A stretch of 34,249 nt of DNA from Alphaproteobacteria bacterium (lineage in GTDB: Bacteria > Pseudomonadota > Alphaproteobacteria > UBA828). Below are positions 24,562 to 32,016 of this stretch, piece by piece (position 1 is the stretch's first letter; the number at the start of each line of letters is the position of its first letter). The position numbers and the translations under genes were made by a program. The stretch lies in assembly GCA_022820945.1 (NCBI GenBank), contig JAJEEP010000121.1, positions 1 to 34,249 on the forward strand, given 5' to 3'. Below the pieces are notes generated by a model, which saw only the letters and a list, made by a program, of their open reading frames with translations, did no database searches and was not told the origin of the DNA.

Positions 24562-26328
24562 ATGACCGACTCTTCCCATCTGCCCGCCACGATCCGGGCC
24601 CGCGTCCACGATGGCGCCATCGACCGGGTCACGAGATTCTTCGATGCCGGGCTCGCCCAGGCGTTCACCGAGCTCATCCAGAACTCGCGGCGCGGCGGCG
24701 CCACCCGCATCGCCGTCGTCACCGAGGTCGTCAATGACGACCAAGCTTGCCCCACCATCCGCGTCACCGTCAGCGACGACGGCAACGGCATCGCCGATCC
24801 GGCCGTGCTCCTCTCCTTCGGCGAGAGCGGCTGGGACCGGGACACCGCCCAGCGCGAGGACCCCGCCGGCATGGGGGTCTATGCGCTGTCGAAGCGCGGC
24901 TGCACGGTCTCCTCGCGTGCGCGCGGGCCCATGCTGGATCTCGCACCCGGCTGGCAGGTCGTTCTCACGCCCGACTGCTTCCTCGGCAAGGAGGACGCCG
25001 CCGTGGTCGAGGGCGACGCCCCCTGGCCGCACGGCACCGCGATCTCGTTCATGGCCCACGAGAGCCTCGCCACCATCGAGAGCGCCCTCGCGGGCGCCGC
25101 GCTCTACTGCCCGCTGCCCGTCACCTTCAACGGCGAGACCTGCAAGCGAAAGACCTTCCTCGACGGCGCCGTCCATGCCGAGCGTTGGCGGGGGCTCGTA
25201 TTCGGCGTGTTCAGGAACCGGCTCACCGGCTTCAACAACCCCGACCTCAACTTCCACGGGCTCACGCTCTCCGTGCGCCTGCCTTCGGTCGATCCGGTCG
25301 AGAGCGGCGCCTGGTCGGTGCGCGCCGACGTCGAGGCCTGCCCCGAGCTCGAGCTGGTGCTGCCCGCCCGCCGCGAGGCCGTCGAGACAGAGTTCCTCAA
25401 GGAGATGCGGCACGCGGCGCGGGACGCGATCTACCGCGCCATGGCCGCGGCCGATCCCGCGCCGCGCATCGCCTTCAAGGACCACCGAAGGGCTGCCGAG
25501 GCCGGTATCGCGCTCCCCGTCCCGCCGGCCGAGCTCCGCCCCTGGCGGCCCGGCATGGCCAACATCGACGACTGGCGCGATACCCCGTCCTACGCGCCCA
25601 TCGGCGCCGGCACGCTGGTGATGGCGGTCGATCCGGAGCCGCAGGACCAGCAGGCGTTCTGGCGCGCGGCGGACAGGGTGGGAATCGCGGGCGCCGGGTG
25701 CCTGTTCGAGGCCGACACGCGCTTCGAGGGATACGCCTGGTACGACGCGCTCGCTCGCGTGACCGAGCTCCGCATCGAGGTCGCGGAGGCCGGCGTGACC
25801 CACGCCATCGATGTGCTGCGGGAGGCGCCCGACCCGATGTCCGGCGTGCCCACCGCGCCGGGCCTCCCCGACACGCTCGCGCGGCCCGACAGGATCGACA
25901 TGCACCTCCGCATCGAGCGCGGCGACCAGCCGCCCGAGACCATGACCGTCCCGGCCGACGTCGCCTTCCTCGGCGAGGACGGGTCCTGGGTCGAGGACGT
26001 CCGTCCGCTCGTCACCAGGGACAGCAAGCTCACGCCGATGCAGCTCACGCGGCTGCTGCACGCGAGCTACTTCTCGCCGTCCGACGATGTGGAGGCCGAC
26101 AGCTACGACACCCAGTCCACCCGCTTCGACCAGGACGCCACGCACATGGCGATCAAGCTCCTCGCCACGGAGGACGAAGCGCGCAAGCACACCATCGCAG
26201 AGGCGGTCTGGCGCGAGATCCTCTGGGTGATGCCGCGCGACCGCGAGGTTTCCATCAAGGTCCGCGAAGGCAAGGTCGCGGTCGAGTTCGGGCCCGAGAC
26301 CCCGGCGCCGCAGGGAGTGGCGGCATGA
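24562..26328 (+). CDS. GHKL (Hsp90/HATPase-like) ATP-binding protein
   Basis: The 588 aa protein has an N-terminal GHKL ATPase domain: N-box TELIQN (residues 36-41), DDGNGI (72-77) and the lid glycines GMGVYALS (103-110). No histidine-kinase H-box or membrane segment is present. The long C-terminal half is unknown but well structured. Proteins of this kind on mobile elements are distant from Hsp90, MutL and MORC. The ATG at 24562 follows GGGAGACCACC. Two small genes overlap its end in series (ATGA at 26325, then 8 bp at 26812), giving an operon that ends at the terminator at 27343. Its function is unrecognised. The window's other GHKL protein (49-2568) has a different architecture. Confidence 0.8.
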   Translation: MTDSSHLPATIRARVHDGAIDRVTRFFDAGLAQAFTELIQNSRRGGATRIAVVTEVVNDDQACPTIRVTVSDDGNGIADPAVLLSFGESGWDRDTAQREDPAGMGVYALSKRGCTVSSRARGPMLDLAPGWQVVLTPDCFLGKEDAAVVEGDAPWPHGTAISFMAHESLATIESALAGAALYCPLPVTFNGETCKRKTFLDGAVHAERWRGLVFGVFRNRLTGFNNPDLNFHGLTLSVRLPSVDPVESGAWSVRADVEACPELELVLPARREAVETEFLKEMRHAARDAIYRAMAAADPAPRIAFKDHRRAAEAGIALPVPPAELRPWRPGMANIDDWRDTPSYAPIGAGTLVMAVDPEPQDQQAFWRAADRVGIAGAGCLFEADTRFEGYAWYDALARVTELRIEVAEAGVTHAIDVLREAPDPMSGVPTAPGLPDTLARPDRIDMHLRIERGDQPPETMTVPADVAFLGEDGSWVEDVRPLVTRDSKLTPMQLTRLLHASYFSPSDDVEADSYDTQSTRFDQDATHMAIKLLATEDEARKHTIAEAVWREILWVMPRDREVSIKVREGKVAVEFGPETPAPQGVAA

Positions 26329-26819
26329 CCTGGTACACGGTGCAAGCCTCGTATCCGGCCTGGTACGCCAACACGGTCTCGGTCCAAGCCGAGACCCCCG
26401 AAGAGGCGCTGGAGAAGGCCATCGAGGCCGCCAACGACGACCCCAACTGGAAGTCGCTGGACCATTGCGGCCCGACTCACGTGGATGCGTACTGCATGGG
26501 CCGGGACGAGGATCCGTGGGACGGCGGCAAGTCCCTGCCCATCCCGGCCAGGTTCACGGAGCACGGCGAGCCGCCGGTCGTCACCCTCACAGGCCCGCGC
26601 CCGCCCGGCGGCGTGGAGGTGACGGGCGGCACGGTCCGCCTGCGCCTCGTCGATGACGCCGCGACGGTCACCACCGAGGTTTCCGATCCGCCGCCGCCCC
26701 CCGGCAGCAAGCCGGTGGTCACCATCCGGCCGAGACCCGACGGAGCGCCGGACATCGAGGTCACGGGAGGCAAGGCAATCGTCCGCGTCCAGGGTTGGGA
26801 GGGAGTCGACCATGACTGA
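26325..26819 (+). CDS. Small unknown protein in the GHKL operon
   Basis: The 164 aa protein opens with TWYTVQASYPAWYANTVSV and a helix of TPEEALEKAIEAAND, then two strand-rich, proline-rich repeats around EVTGG (near residues 88-92 and 149-152) separated by a polyproline stretch. I do not recognise the family; it appears among conserved unknowns of large mobile elements. The ATGA overlap with the GHKL gene shows translational coupling, and its stop is overlapped 8 bp by the next gene. Confidence 0.65.
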   Translation: MTWYTVQASYPAWYANTVSVQAETPEEALEKAIEAANDDPNWKSLDHCGPTHVDAYCMGRDEDPWDGGKSLPIPARFTEHGEPPVVTLTGPRPPGGVEVTGGTVRLRLVDDAATVTTEVSDPPPPPGSKPVVTIRPRPDGAPDIEVTGGKAIVRVQGWEGVDHD

Positions 26820-27228
26820 CCCCGCCAACGCCGCCGCATTCGGCCCCGCGATCTCCACATACACGCGCGCCCAGGCGATCGAGGACGGCTTCCTCGTCGA
26901 CGTCTCCGACACCGCGCGCGAAGCGGGCTTCAACATCCCCGTCGCGGTCACGCGCGGCGTGTGGGAACGCCTGGTCGCCCTGCCCGAGGGTTACGAGGGT
27001 TTCCAAGACGAGCGCGGGCGGTTGTGGGACGTCCTCTGGATGGCGCGCCACTACGCGCTCCGCGCCTCCGACCGCGACCGCGTGACCATGTGCGTGCTGG
27101 TCCGCGACATCCGCAAGGATCTCCGCGACAGCAACCGGCCGCCCCGCAAGCACTTCCCCATCGTGGCGATCGGCAGCGGCGACGAAGGTGAGCCCGCGAT
27201 CACCATCATGTTTGCCGAGGACGACTGA
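26812..27228 (+). CDS. DUF6573-like small protein
   Basis: The 138 aa protein matches the DUF6573 pattern as I remember it: STYTRAQAIEDGFLVDVSDTA-EAGF--PVAVT--VWE at the start, a central GRLWDVLWMAR, and the end GEPAITIMFAEDD. Its function is unknown; homologues are common on plasmids and integrative elements. The ATG at 26812 lies inside the previous gene (8 bp overlap), so it is co-translated with the GHKL operon, of which it is the last gene. Confidence 0.72.
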   Translation: MTDPANAAAFGPAISTYTRAQAIEDGFLVDVSDTAREAGFNIPVAVTRGVWERLVALPEGYEGFQDERGRLWDVLWMARHYALRASDRDRVTMCVLVRDIRKDLRDSNRPPRKHFPIVAIGSGDEGEPAITIMFAEDD

Positions 27229-27342
27229 GCGCGCCTTCCCCACCCCGGTCTTCCAGGCGCCGCCAGGAGCAGGGTGGGCCGTTCTTCGGGCGAGCGGCGC
27301 GGAACCTGGAGGACTCCGGCGCCGCCACCCGCTCTCTTTCGG

Positions 27343-27380
27343 CGCCCCGCCGCGGTCTCTCCTCCCGCGGCGGGGCGTTT
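27343..27380 (+). terminator. Rho-independent-type terminator after the GHKL operon
   Basis: A 13 bp perfect stem (CGCCCCGCCGCGG with CCGCGGCGGGGCG) closes a 9-base loop and is followed by TTT. It ends 25 bp before the next start codon and 115 bp after the DUF6573-like stop. Confidence 0.7.
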
Positions 27381-27405
27381 CCATTCCCCGTCATGGAGCC
27401 GTGCC

Positions 27406-27750
27406 ATGTCCTATTCCAGCGCCGCCCTCGCAATCCCCGACCTGCCTCCCGCACCGCCCCCGGCCATGCACCCCATGGACCCGCGCCGCGGCGAGAACCT
27501 GTCCCCGATGTTCGCGGCCTTCCTCGCCTGGCTGCTGGGTCTGGAACCGGTGACCGACCCAGCGATCACCGGCATAGCCGTCTCCGGCAATTCCGTCCTC
27601 GCCGCCACCTCCGACGATCCGCTGTTCAACGCCCATCTCGGCGCGCTGGAGGAATTCGAGCGCAACCTTCGCGGCTGGGGCGAAGCCTGCGGCGCCGATC
27701 CGGACATGGTCGACGCGCTGGTCTCCAAACTCCGGAGGTCCGGGCGATGA
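27406..27750 (+). CDS. Small unknown protein preceding radC
   Basis: The 114 aa protein has a Pro/Ala-rich start (residues 8-20), then a helical part with MFAAFLAWLLGLEP and EEFERNLRGWGEACG. The ATG at 27406 is preferred because the in-frame sequence further upstream runs into the terminator hairpin. Its TGA overlaps the radC start (ATGA), so it is co-translated with radC. The family is not recognised. A short hydrophobic stretch (AAFLAWLLGL) is too short for a clear membrane segment. Confidence 0.6.
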   Translation: MSYSSAALAIPDLPPAPPPAMHPMDPRRGENLSPMFAAFLAWLLGLEPVTDPAITGIAVSGNSVLAATSDDPLFNAHLGALEEFERNLRGWGEACGADPDMVDALVSKLRRSGR

Positions 27751-28493
27751 CTCTCTCCGATGCGCCCGCTCCCGGCCTGCGCGAGGTGACGCCGTTCGCC
27801 GCAACCCCGGCTCCCGCCGCCGCCGCCAGCATCGCAATCGACGATCTACGGGCGCGCCTTCTCCGCGCCGGGCGCGAGGCCGTCGACGACCGCGAGCTTC
27901 TGCAGCTTCTTCTGGCCGGTTCGCACCCCGCCGCCGAGGCGGAGAGGCTCGCCAGACTGCTGCTGGACACCTTCGGATCGCCGGCCCGCGTCCTCGCGGC
28001 GCGCCCCGGCACACTGCGCGCCGTCGCCGGGCTCGGCGAGGCCGGAATCGCCGCGATCAAGACCGCCGAGGCGCTCGGCATCGCCATGGCGAGAGCCGCG
28101 CTTCCGGAGAGCTTCCATCCCCAGCTCGACACCTACGAGAAGGTCGTCGAATACTGCCGGTCGCTGGCGGCGCACCGCGACGTGGAAGAATTCCGTGCGT
28201 TGTACCTCGACACCAAGAACCGGCTGATCCGCGACGAGCTGCTGCAAACCGGCACGATCAACCACACCCCGGTCTATCCCCGGCAGGTCTGCGTCCGCGC
28301 GCTGGAGGTGGGCGCCGCCGCCCTGGTGGTTCTACATCCACACCCGTCCGGCGACCCAACTCCGTCGAGGGCGGACGTCGAGATGACCACCCGCCTGCGG
28401 GATGCCCTCAAGACCATCGACGTCGATCTCCACGACCACATCGTCGCCACTCCGGGCGATGCGTTCAGCTTCAAGCAGAAGGGTCTCCTTTGA
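27747..28493 (+). CDS. radC: RadC/JAB-domain DNA repair-like protein
   Basis: The 248 aa protein has an N-terminal helix-hairpin-helix-like part (residues 45-115, VAGLGEAGIAAIKTAEALG) and a C-terminal JAB metalloprotease-like domain: the metal-site motif HPHPSGDPTPSRAD (197-210), where the usual Asn between the histidines is Pro, and the preceding LYLDTKNRLI. RadC proteins are frequent in mobile elements; a role in repair is uncertain. The start overlaps the previous stop by 4 bp (ATGA). Its 3' end overlaps the converging gene at 28471 by 23 bp. Both metal-binding His and the Asp are kept, so the domain should still bind zinc. Confidence 0.88.
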   Translation: MTLSDAPAPGLREVTPFAATPAPAAAASIAIDDLRARLLRAGREAVDDRELLQLLLAGSHPAAEAERLARLLLDTFGSPARVLAARPGTLRAVAGLGEAGIAAIKTAEALGIAMARAALPESFHPQLDTYEKVVEYCRSLAAHRDVEEFRALYLDTKNRLIRDELLQTGTINHTPVYPRQVCVRALEVGAAALVVLHPHPSGDPTPSRADVEMTTRLRDALKTIDVDLHDHIVATPGDAFSFKQKGLL

Positions 28494-28761
28494 CCTCCGG
28501 CGGCGCATCGCGGTCCTCGCCGCGTTTTCGCGACGCCCCCCAGGGATCGGGCGTGCTGTGGGCCGGCGCGGGCGGTCTCTGGAATACGCGCATGCCGCAA
28601 CGCTCCAGATCCGCCACCACCGCTCTCGCCACCGGCTTCAGACGGTCGTGGTCCCCAGGCACGCGCTTCTTCGGCCAGGAGCGCTCCGCCTTGCGCAGCG
28701 CCATCTCGACGGTGAACAGCAGATCGCCGCGGGAGACCGGGATGTCGTGATTCTCGTCCAT
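28471..28761 (-). CDS. Small unknown protein, divergent from SRAP under a shared LexA box
   Basis: The 96 aa protein starts MDENHDIPVSRGDLLF and has a helical core (FTVEMALRKAERSWPKK and HDRLKPVARAVVADLERCG) with a polar tail rich in Pro and charged residues. I do not recognise it. The ATG at 28761 is favoured over frames further up because a GTTC-N7-GTTC site lies 20 bp upstream on this strand. Divergent from the SRAP gene and convergent to radC, it is likely SOS-regulated. The coding character is better than a shadow frame, but without a family match this remains moderate. Confidence 0.6.
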   Translation of the reverse strand: MDENHDIPVSRGDLLFTVEMALRKAERSWPKKRVPGDHDRLKPVARAVVADLERCGMRVFQRPPAPAHSTPDPWGASRKRGEDRDAPPEVKGDPSA

Positions 28762-28780
28762 GGGTCGCACGTTGCCACAA

Positions 28781-28795
28781 GAACATAACAAGAAC
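28781..28795. promoter_or_regulatory. Alphaproteobacterial-type LexA box (GAAC-N7-GAAC)
   Basis: GAAC, seven bases (ATAACAA), GAAC is the direct-repeat LexA site known from Rhizobium, Rhodobacter and Caulobacter (GTTC-N7-GTTC on the other strand). It lies in the 74 bp gap between two divergent starts: 20 bp from the 96 aa gene and 41 bp from the SRAP gene. LexA bound here could repress both until DNA damage. Confidence 0.7.
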
Positions 28796-28835
28796 AAGGT
28801 GACAGCCCGCCGCCGGTGCGGGTAATTTCGTACCC

Positions 28836-29528
28836 ATGTGTGGGCGCTTCACGAACCGATTCACCTGGAAAGAGCTGCACGAGCGGCTCGACCTCATCGG
28901 CACGCCGCTCAACCTGCGGCCCCGCTACAACGTCGCGCCGAGCCAGGACGTGGCGGTGGCACGCGCCACCGAGGAGGGCCGCGCGCTCTCCATGCTGCGG
29001 TGGGGGCTGATTCCGGCCTGGGCGAAAGACCACGCGATCGGCCACAAGCTCATCAACGCCCGGTCCGAGACCGCCGCGCAGAAGCCATCCTTCCGGTCGG
29101 CCTTCCGCCATCGCCGCTGCCTGATCCCGGCCGACGGCTTCTACGAGTGGCAGCGCCGGGGCGGCACCCGCCAGCCCTGGCTGTTCGGCCTCCGGCACGG
29201 CGCGCCCATGGTCTTCGCGGGCCTGTGGGAGCGTTGGACGGTGCCGGAGGACGCGGCGCTCACCGGGTCGCTCGCGGAGCGCAGCCCCGGCGATGCGGTC
29301 GAGACCTGCACCATCCTCACCACCGCCGCGAACGAGACGGTGGCGCCGGTCCATGGCCGCATGCCGGTCATTCTGCCGCCGAACGCCTGGAGCGCCTGGC
29401 TCGCCGGCGAGGACGTGCCCCTCGCGCCCTGTCCGGCGGACGACATGACCGCCCATCCGGTGAGTACGCACGTCAACCGCCCGGCCAACGACGATCCGCG
29501 CTGCGTCGAGCCCATCGCCCTGACCTGA
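28836..29528 (+). CDS. SRAP (SOS response-associated peptidase, YedK/HMCES) protein
   Basis: The 230 aa protein keeps every SRAP landmark: the catalytic Cys2 right after Met, N32 in YNVAPSQ, N74-A75-R76 in the LINARSET stretch, Glu104 in GFYEW and His173 in APVHGRMPVIL. YedK/HMCES form a covalent crosslink with abasic sites in single-stranded DNA and so shield them. The start at 28836 is fixed because Cys must be residue 2. A LexA box lies 41 bp upstream, so induction by DNA damage is likely, in keeping with the family's known link to SOS. No truncation is visible. Confidence 0.93.
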   Translation: MCGRFTNRFTWKELHERLDLIGTPLNLRPRYNVAPSQDVAVARATEEGRALSMLRWGLIPAWAKDHAIGHKLINARSETAAQKPSFRSAFRHRRCLIPADGFYEWQRRGGTRQPWLFGLRHGAPMVFAGLWERWTVPEDAALTGSLAERSPGDAVETCTILTTAANETVAPVHGRMPVILPPNAWSAWLAGEDVPLAPCPADDMTAHPVSTHVNRPANDDPRCVEPIALT

Positions 29529-29789
29529 TCCCGGTCCGCCCGGTGGCCTGAGCGCCCGGCTGCCCGAGCGGGCGGCAGGAACCGGCGTCTGCGCTTCGTC
29601 CCCCCTACTTCACGCGTTTCTCCGCCCGGAGTCCGGCCAGCCGGAACCGGGCGGGCCGGCGGACCGGCGCGGGAGGACCCGCCGCGCGCCGAATCCCCGC
29701 CGCCAGCCCCGGAATGCGATTTCCGCACCCCGGAATGCTCCCCAAGGGCTACCTCCGCATCGAACCCGACTGACCCAGGCGAGACGACC
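29529..29789 (+). other. Gap with relic zinc-ribbon tail and degenerate repeat copy
   Basis: The 261 bp gap has two notable parts. First, 29613-29646 matches the core of the dispersed repeat found at 30898 and 31834 (27 of 34 positions by hand count). Second, 29738-29773 reads LPKGYLRIEPD-stop, matching the last residues of the intact zinc-ribbon gene (PRGYLRIEPA). The upstream part of that copy is gone, so a duplicated gene has largely been lost. Confidence 0.55.
29738..29773 (+). pseudogene. Relic of a zinc-ribbon family gene (last ~11 codons)
   Basis: Reading from 29738, LPKGYLRIEPD followed by TGA matches the C-terminus VPRGYLRIEPA-stop of the intact 18168-18554 gene at nine of eleven residues. 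No start or cysteine motif precedes it in frame. This looks like a third copy reduced to its tail, probably by a deletion that joined the repeat upstream. It could be chance, but the near-identical phrase plus stop makes that unlikely. Confidence 0.5.
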
Positions 29790-30128
29790 ATGCATCTCAC
29801 CGACATCGTCATCGACGAAATCGTCAACGTCGACGACCTTCCCTGCCACGCCATCGGCCGCGCGACCTTCACCAACGGTCGCCAGTACCACTTCACGGCC
29901 ATGTTCGCCCAGGCCTACGGCGACAGCCGCGTCTTCGTGCGCCGCCACAAGGGCGAAGGGCAGCTCCACCCAGGCAGCCGCGCCGCGCGAGCCATACACG
30001 ACCGGCTCGGGTTTGGCGACATCGCGACCCGCGAGCGCGCCGCGATCGGCGCATTCGAGTACGAGCGCGTCGCCGCGTGCGAGGAGCTGATGCCCCATCC
30101 GCGGCGGAACCCTTCGCCCGACCCCTGA
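29790..30128 (+). CDS. Small unknown protein after SRAP
   Basis: The 112 aa protein has a strand-rich first half (LTDIVIDEIVNVDDL, TFTNGRQYHFTAMFAQAYG) and a helical second half with GSRAARAIHDRLGFGD. I do not recognise it. The ATG at 29790 follows GAGACGACC. It ends 76 bp before the next gene, whose small size and coding style are similar. No motif for membrane insertion or catalysis is seen. Confidence 0.6.
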   Translation: MHLTDIVIDEIVNVDDLPCHAIGRATFTNGRQYHFTAMFAQAYGDSRVFVRRHKGEGQLHPGSRAARAIHDRLGFGDIATRERAAIGAFEYERVAACEELMPHPRRNPSPDP

Positions 30129-30204
30129 CCCCCTGGCCATCGCCGGCCCTTCGCTCGACCGCCCGAGCGCACCTCCTTCCGACCCACGACCGGAAAGAAC
30201 CGCC

Positions 30205-30849
30205 ATGCCCCAGGTAATCGAAATCACGGTCTACGCCATCGACGAGCTTTCGGACTCGGCCAAGGAAGCGGCCCGCGCCTGGTATCGGGAGTCCTGCCTC
30301 GACCACGAGTGGTACGACTTCGTCTATGAGGATTTCGGGACGATCTGCGGGATTCTCGGTGTCTCGCTCGGGACGACCCCAGTGCGCCTCTATGGCGGCG
30401 GAACGCGCGACAAACCCAAAGTGTATTGGACCGGTTTCAGCTCACAGGGCGACGGCGCGTCGTTCGAAGGCTCCTATGCCCACGCCAAGGGAGCGGCCAG
30501 GGCGATCCGAGCCCATGCGCCCAAGGATGACGAGCTGCACCGCATCGCGGACGCCTTGCAGGCCGTCCAGAAGCGCAATTTCTGGCAATTGCACGGCACG
30601 ATCACCCAGCGCGGGCGCTACTGCCACGAATACACCATGTCCATAGAGGTCGAGCGGGACAGCCCGGCCTGGCAGCCGCCGACCGCCGATGCCGAGGACG
30701 CGGTGACCGAGGCCATGCGCGATCTCGCGCGCTGGCTCTACCGCCAGCTCCGCGCCGAGTACGAGCACCTGACCTCGGACGAAGCGATCGACGAGACCCT
30801 CGCCGCCAACGAATCGACCTTCACGGCAGCGGGCGAATACTTCGTCTGA
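30205..30849 (+). CDS. Conserved phage/plasmid protein of unknown function
   Basis: The 214 aa protein shows a pattern I know from phage and plasmid unknowns: YDFVYEDFGTICGILGVSL in the first third, then YWTGFSSQGDGASFEGSY (residues 74-91), and a helical end with LARWLYRQLRAEYEHLTSDE. Such proteins are sometimes labelled as antitoxin-like without evidence. There is no toxin partner beside it. The ATG at 30205 follows GGAAAGAACC. Confidence 0.72.
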   Translation: MPQVIEITVYAIDELSDSAKEAARAWYRESCLDHEWYDFVYEDFGTICGILGVSLGTTPVRLYGGGTRDKPKVYWTGFSSQGDGASFEGSYAHAKGAARAIRAHAPKDDELHRIADALQAVQKRNFWQLHGTITQRGRYCHEYTMSIEVERDSPAWQPPTADAEDAVTEAMRDLARWLYRQLRAEYEHLTSDEAIDETLAANESTFTAAGEYFV

Positions 30850-30897
30850 CACCGCCGCACGTCCCGCGCCGCCCCTCAACGGCTCGAGCTCCGGAGG

Positions 30898-31008
30898 CGC
30901 CTCCACACCGTCCTCAACGCATCCACCGGTCGCGCTCGCGCCGGGTCCGCCCGGCGCGCGTTGCGCCGGCGGGAGTCCGGTCAGCCGGCCAGGGGCAGTC
31001 CGGCGGGG
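30898..31008. repeat. Dispersed ~110 bp repeat, copy A
   Basis: This copy aligns without gaps to 31834-31944 (offset 936 bp); over the best 100 positions I counted 84 identities by hand. The most conserved core is GGGAGTCCGGTCAGCCGGCC at 30971-30990. It lies in the gap before the 31083 gene and is followed by a GC-rich hairpin around 31010-31030. Both full copies lie about 110 bp before a start codon. Confidence 0.7.
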
Positions 31009-31082
31009 TTGGCGCGCGAGGCCTCGCGCCGTCCCCCGCCGCTGACCGCTGCACCCACACTTCGCATCGGGAGATCCCCGCA

Positions 31083-31553
31083 ATGCAGACCCTCTCGCCC
31101 GAGCAACTCCTCGAGATCGCCCGCCGCGTCCACGAAACCCTCGACGAGCCCAAACACTGGCACCAGGGAAGCTGGGGCCGCGACGACGACGGCTACAGCC
31201 TCTCCTTCGACGGCCGTTTCCACATCGAGGACGAGGAGGGCAGGCACCACAAACCCGCTCTCGCCATGCGGCCGCCGGACGCCGCCCGCAGCTTCTGCCT
31301 CGGCGCCGCGATCCGGATCCACACCGGGGACATCTCCGGCCGCGACCCCTCGTGCCTCGGCGACCTCGTCGAGCAGGTCTGCCTCGTCTACGTCGACGTC
31401 GGCAAGCTCCACCGCCACCTCCGGTCCGAAAACACCTTCGAGCCCTGTCTCGAAGCCGTCATCGCGTGGAACGACCGGACCGGGCGCACCTACGAGGAGA
31501 TCCGTGAGCTCACCTGCGCCGTGCTCCGCCACCTCGACGCCCGGCCCCGGTAG
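31083..31553 (+). CDS. DUF6197-like protein (divergent member)
   Basis: The 156 aa protein has the family's opening helix (LLEIARRVHETLDEPKHWHQGSW, residues 7-29 with gaps), a central AARSFCLGAAIRIH (conserved Cys-x-GA) and an end with WNDRTGRTYEEI before a final helix, as in the genes at 19785 and 20525. The first part is more divergent. The ATG at 31083 follows GGAGATCCCCGCA. A dispersed repeat and hairpin occupy the gap in front of it. A small gene follows after 4 bp. Function unknown. Confidence 0.65.
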   Translation: MQTLSPEQLLEIARRVHETLDEPKHWHQGSWGRDDDGYSLSFDGRFHIEDEEGRHHKPALAMRPPDAARSFCLGAAIRIHTGDISGRDPSCLGDLVEQVCLVYVDVGKLHRHLRSENTFEPCLEAVIAWNDRTGRTYEEIRELTCAVLRHLDARPR

Positions 31554-31557
31554 TCCG

Positions 31558-31791
31558 ATGTCCCGCTCCACCATCCACCGCGCCGACGCCGACCTGAAGC
31601 ACGCATGGCTCGCGCGCTTCCAGGCCCTGCCGCCTTCCGCCCGTCACGCGCTCCGTGCCGCACTGCTCGACCTCCGTGCCGACGCGCGGCACCGCGCCGA
31701 GCTCCAGTGGCGCCGGCACAAGGGCCCAATGGCCTGCTACTGGCGGGCCGTCGGCGTCTACGCGGGACACCTCGCCCGCGCCTTGCGCTGA
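31558..31791 (+). CDS. Small basic unknown protein downstream of the DUF6197-like gene
   Basis: The 77 aa protein is helical and rich in Arg and Ala (LKHAWLARFQALPPSARHALRAALLDLRADARH), ending VGVYAGHLARALR. It starts 4 bp after the previous stop, so it is probably co-translated. No family is recognised. The length and composition argue for a small DNA- or protein-binding factor, but that is a guess. It ends just before the second repeat copy. Confidence 0.58.
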   Translation: MSRSTIHRADADLKHAWLARFQALPPSARHALRAALLDLRADARHRAELQWRRHKGPMACYWRAVGVYAGHLARALR

Positions 31792-31833
31792 CCGCCCCGC
31801 CTGACCGGCTCTGAACTGCGCGGACTTACCGGG

Positions 31834-31944
31834 CACCCCCACACCTTCCTGAACGCGTCCACCGTCCGCGCCAGCGCCGGGTTTCCCCGGCACGCCTTGC
31901 GCCGACGGGAGTCCGGTCAGCCGGCCGGGGGCAGGCCGGACGGA
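31834..31944. repeat. Dispersed ~110 bp repeat, copy B
   Basis: This is the partner of copy A at 30898-31008, with the same core (31907-31926) and the same spacing. A GC-rich hairpin follows at about 31949-31972, and the strawberry-notch-like start codon lies about 70 bp past the repeat end. The frame opened by the core on the plus strand runs into that gene, which makes a falsely long open frame. Confidence 0.7.
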
Positions 31945-32016
31945 GCGGCGTGGAGGGCAGTGCCCCGCGCCGAGCCGCTCCCGCTCTTCCCGCACCCCCG
32001 TCACCGGAGCCTGCTC

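Noticed and set aside
21954..24872. A 972 aa minus-strand open frame opposite the ParB-like gene
   Set aside because: It is a GC-rich shadow of the ParB-like gene, with no family match and biased composition.
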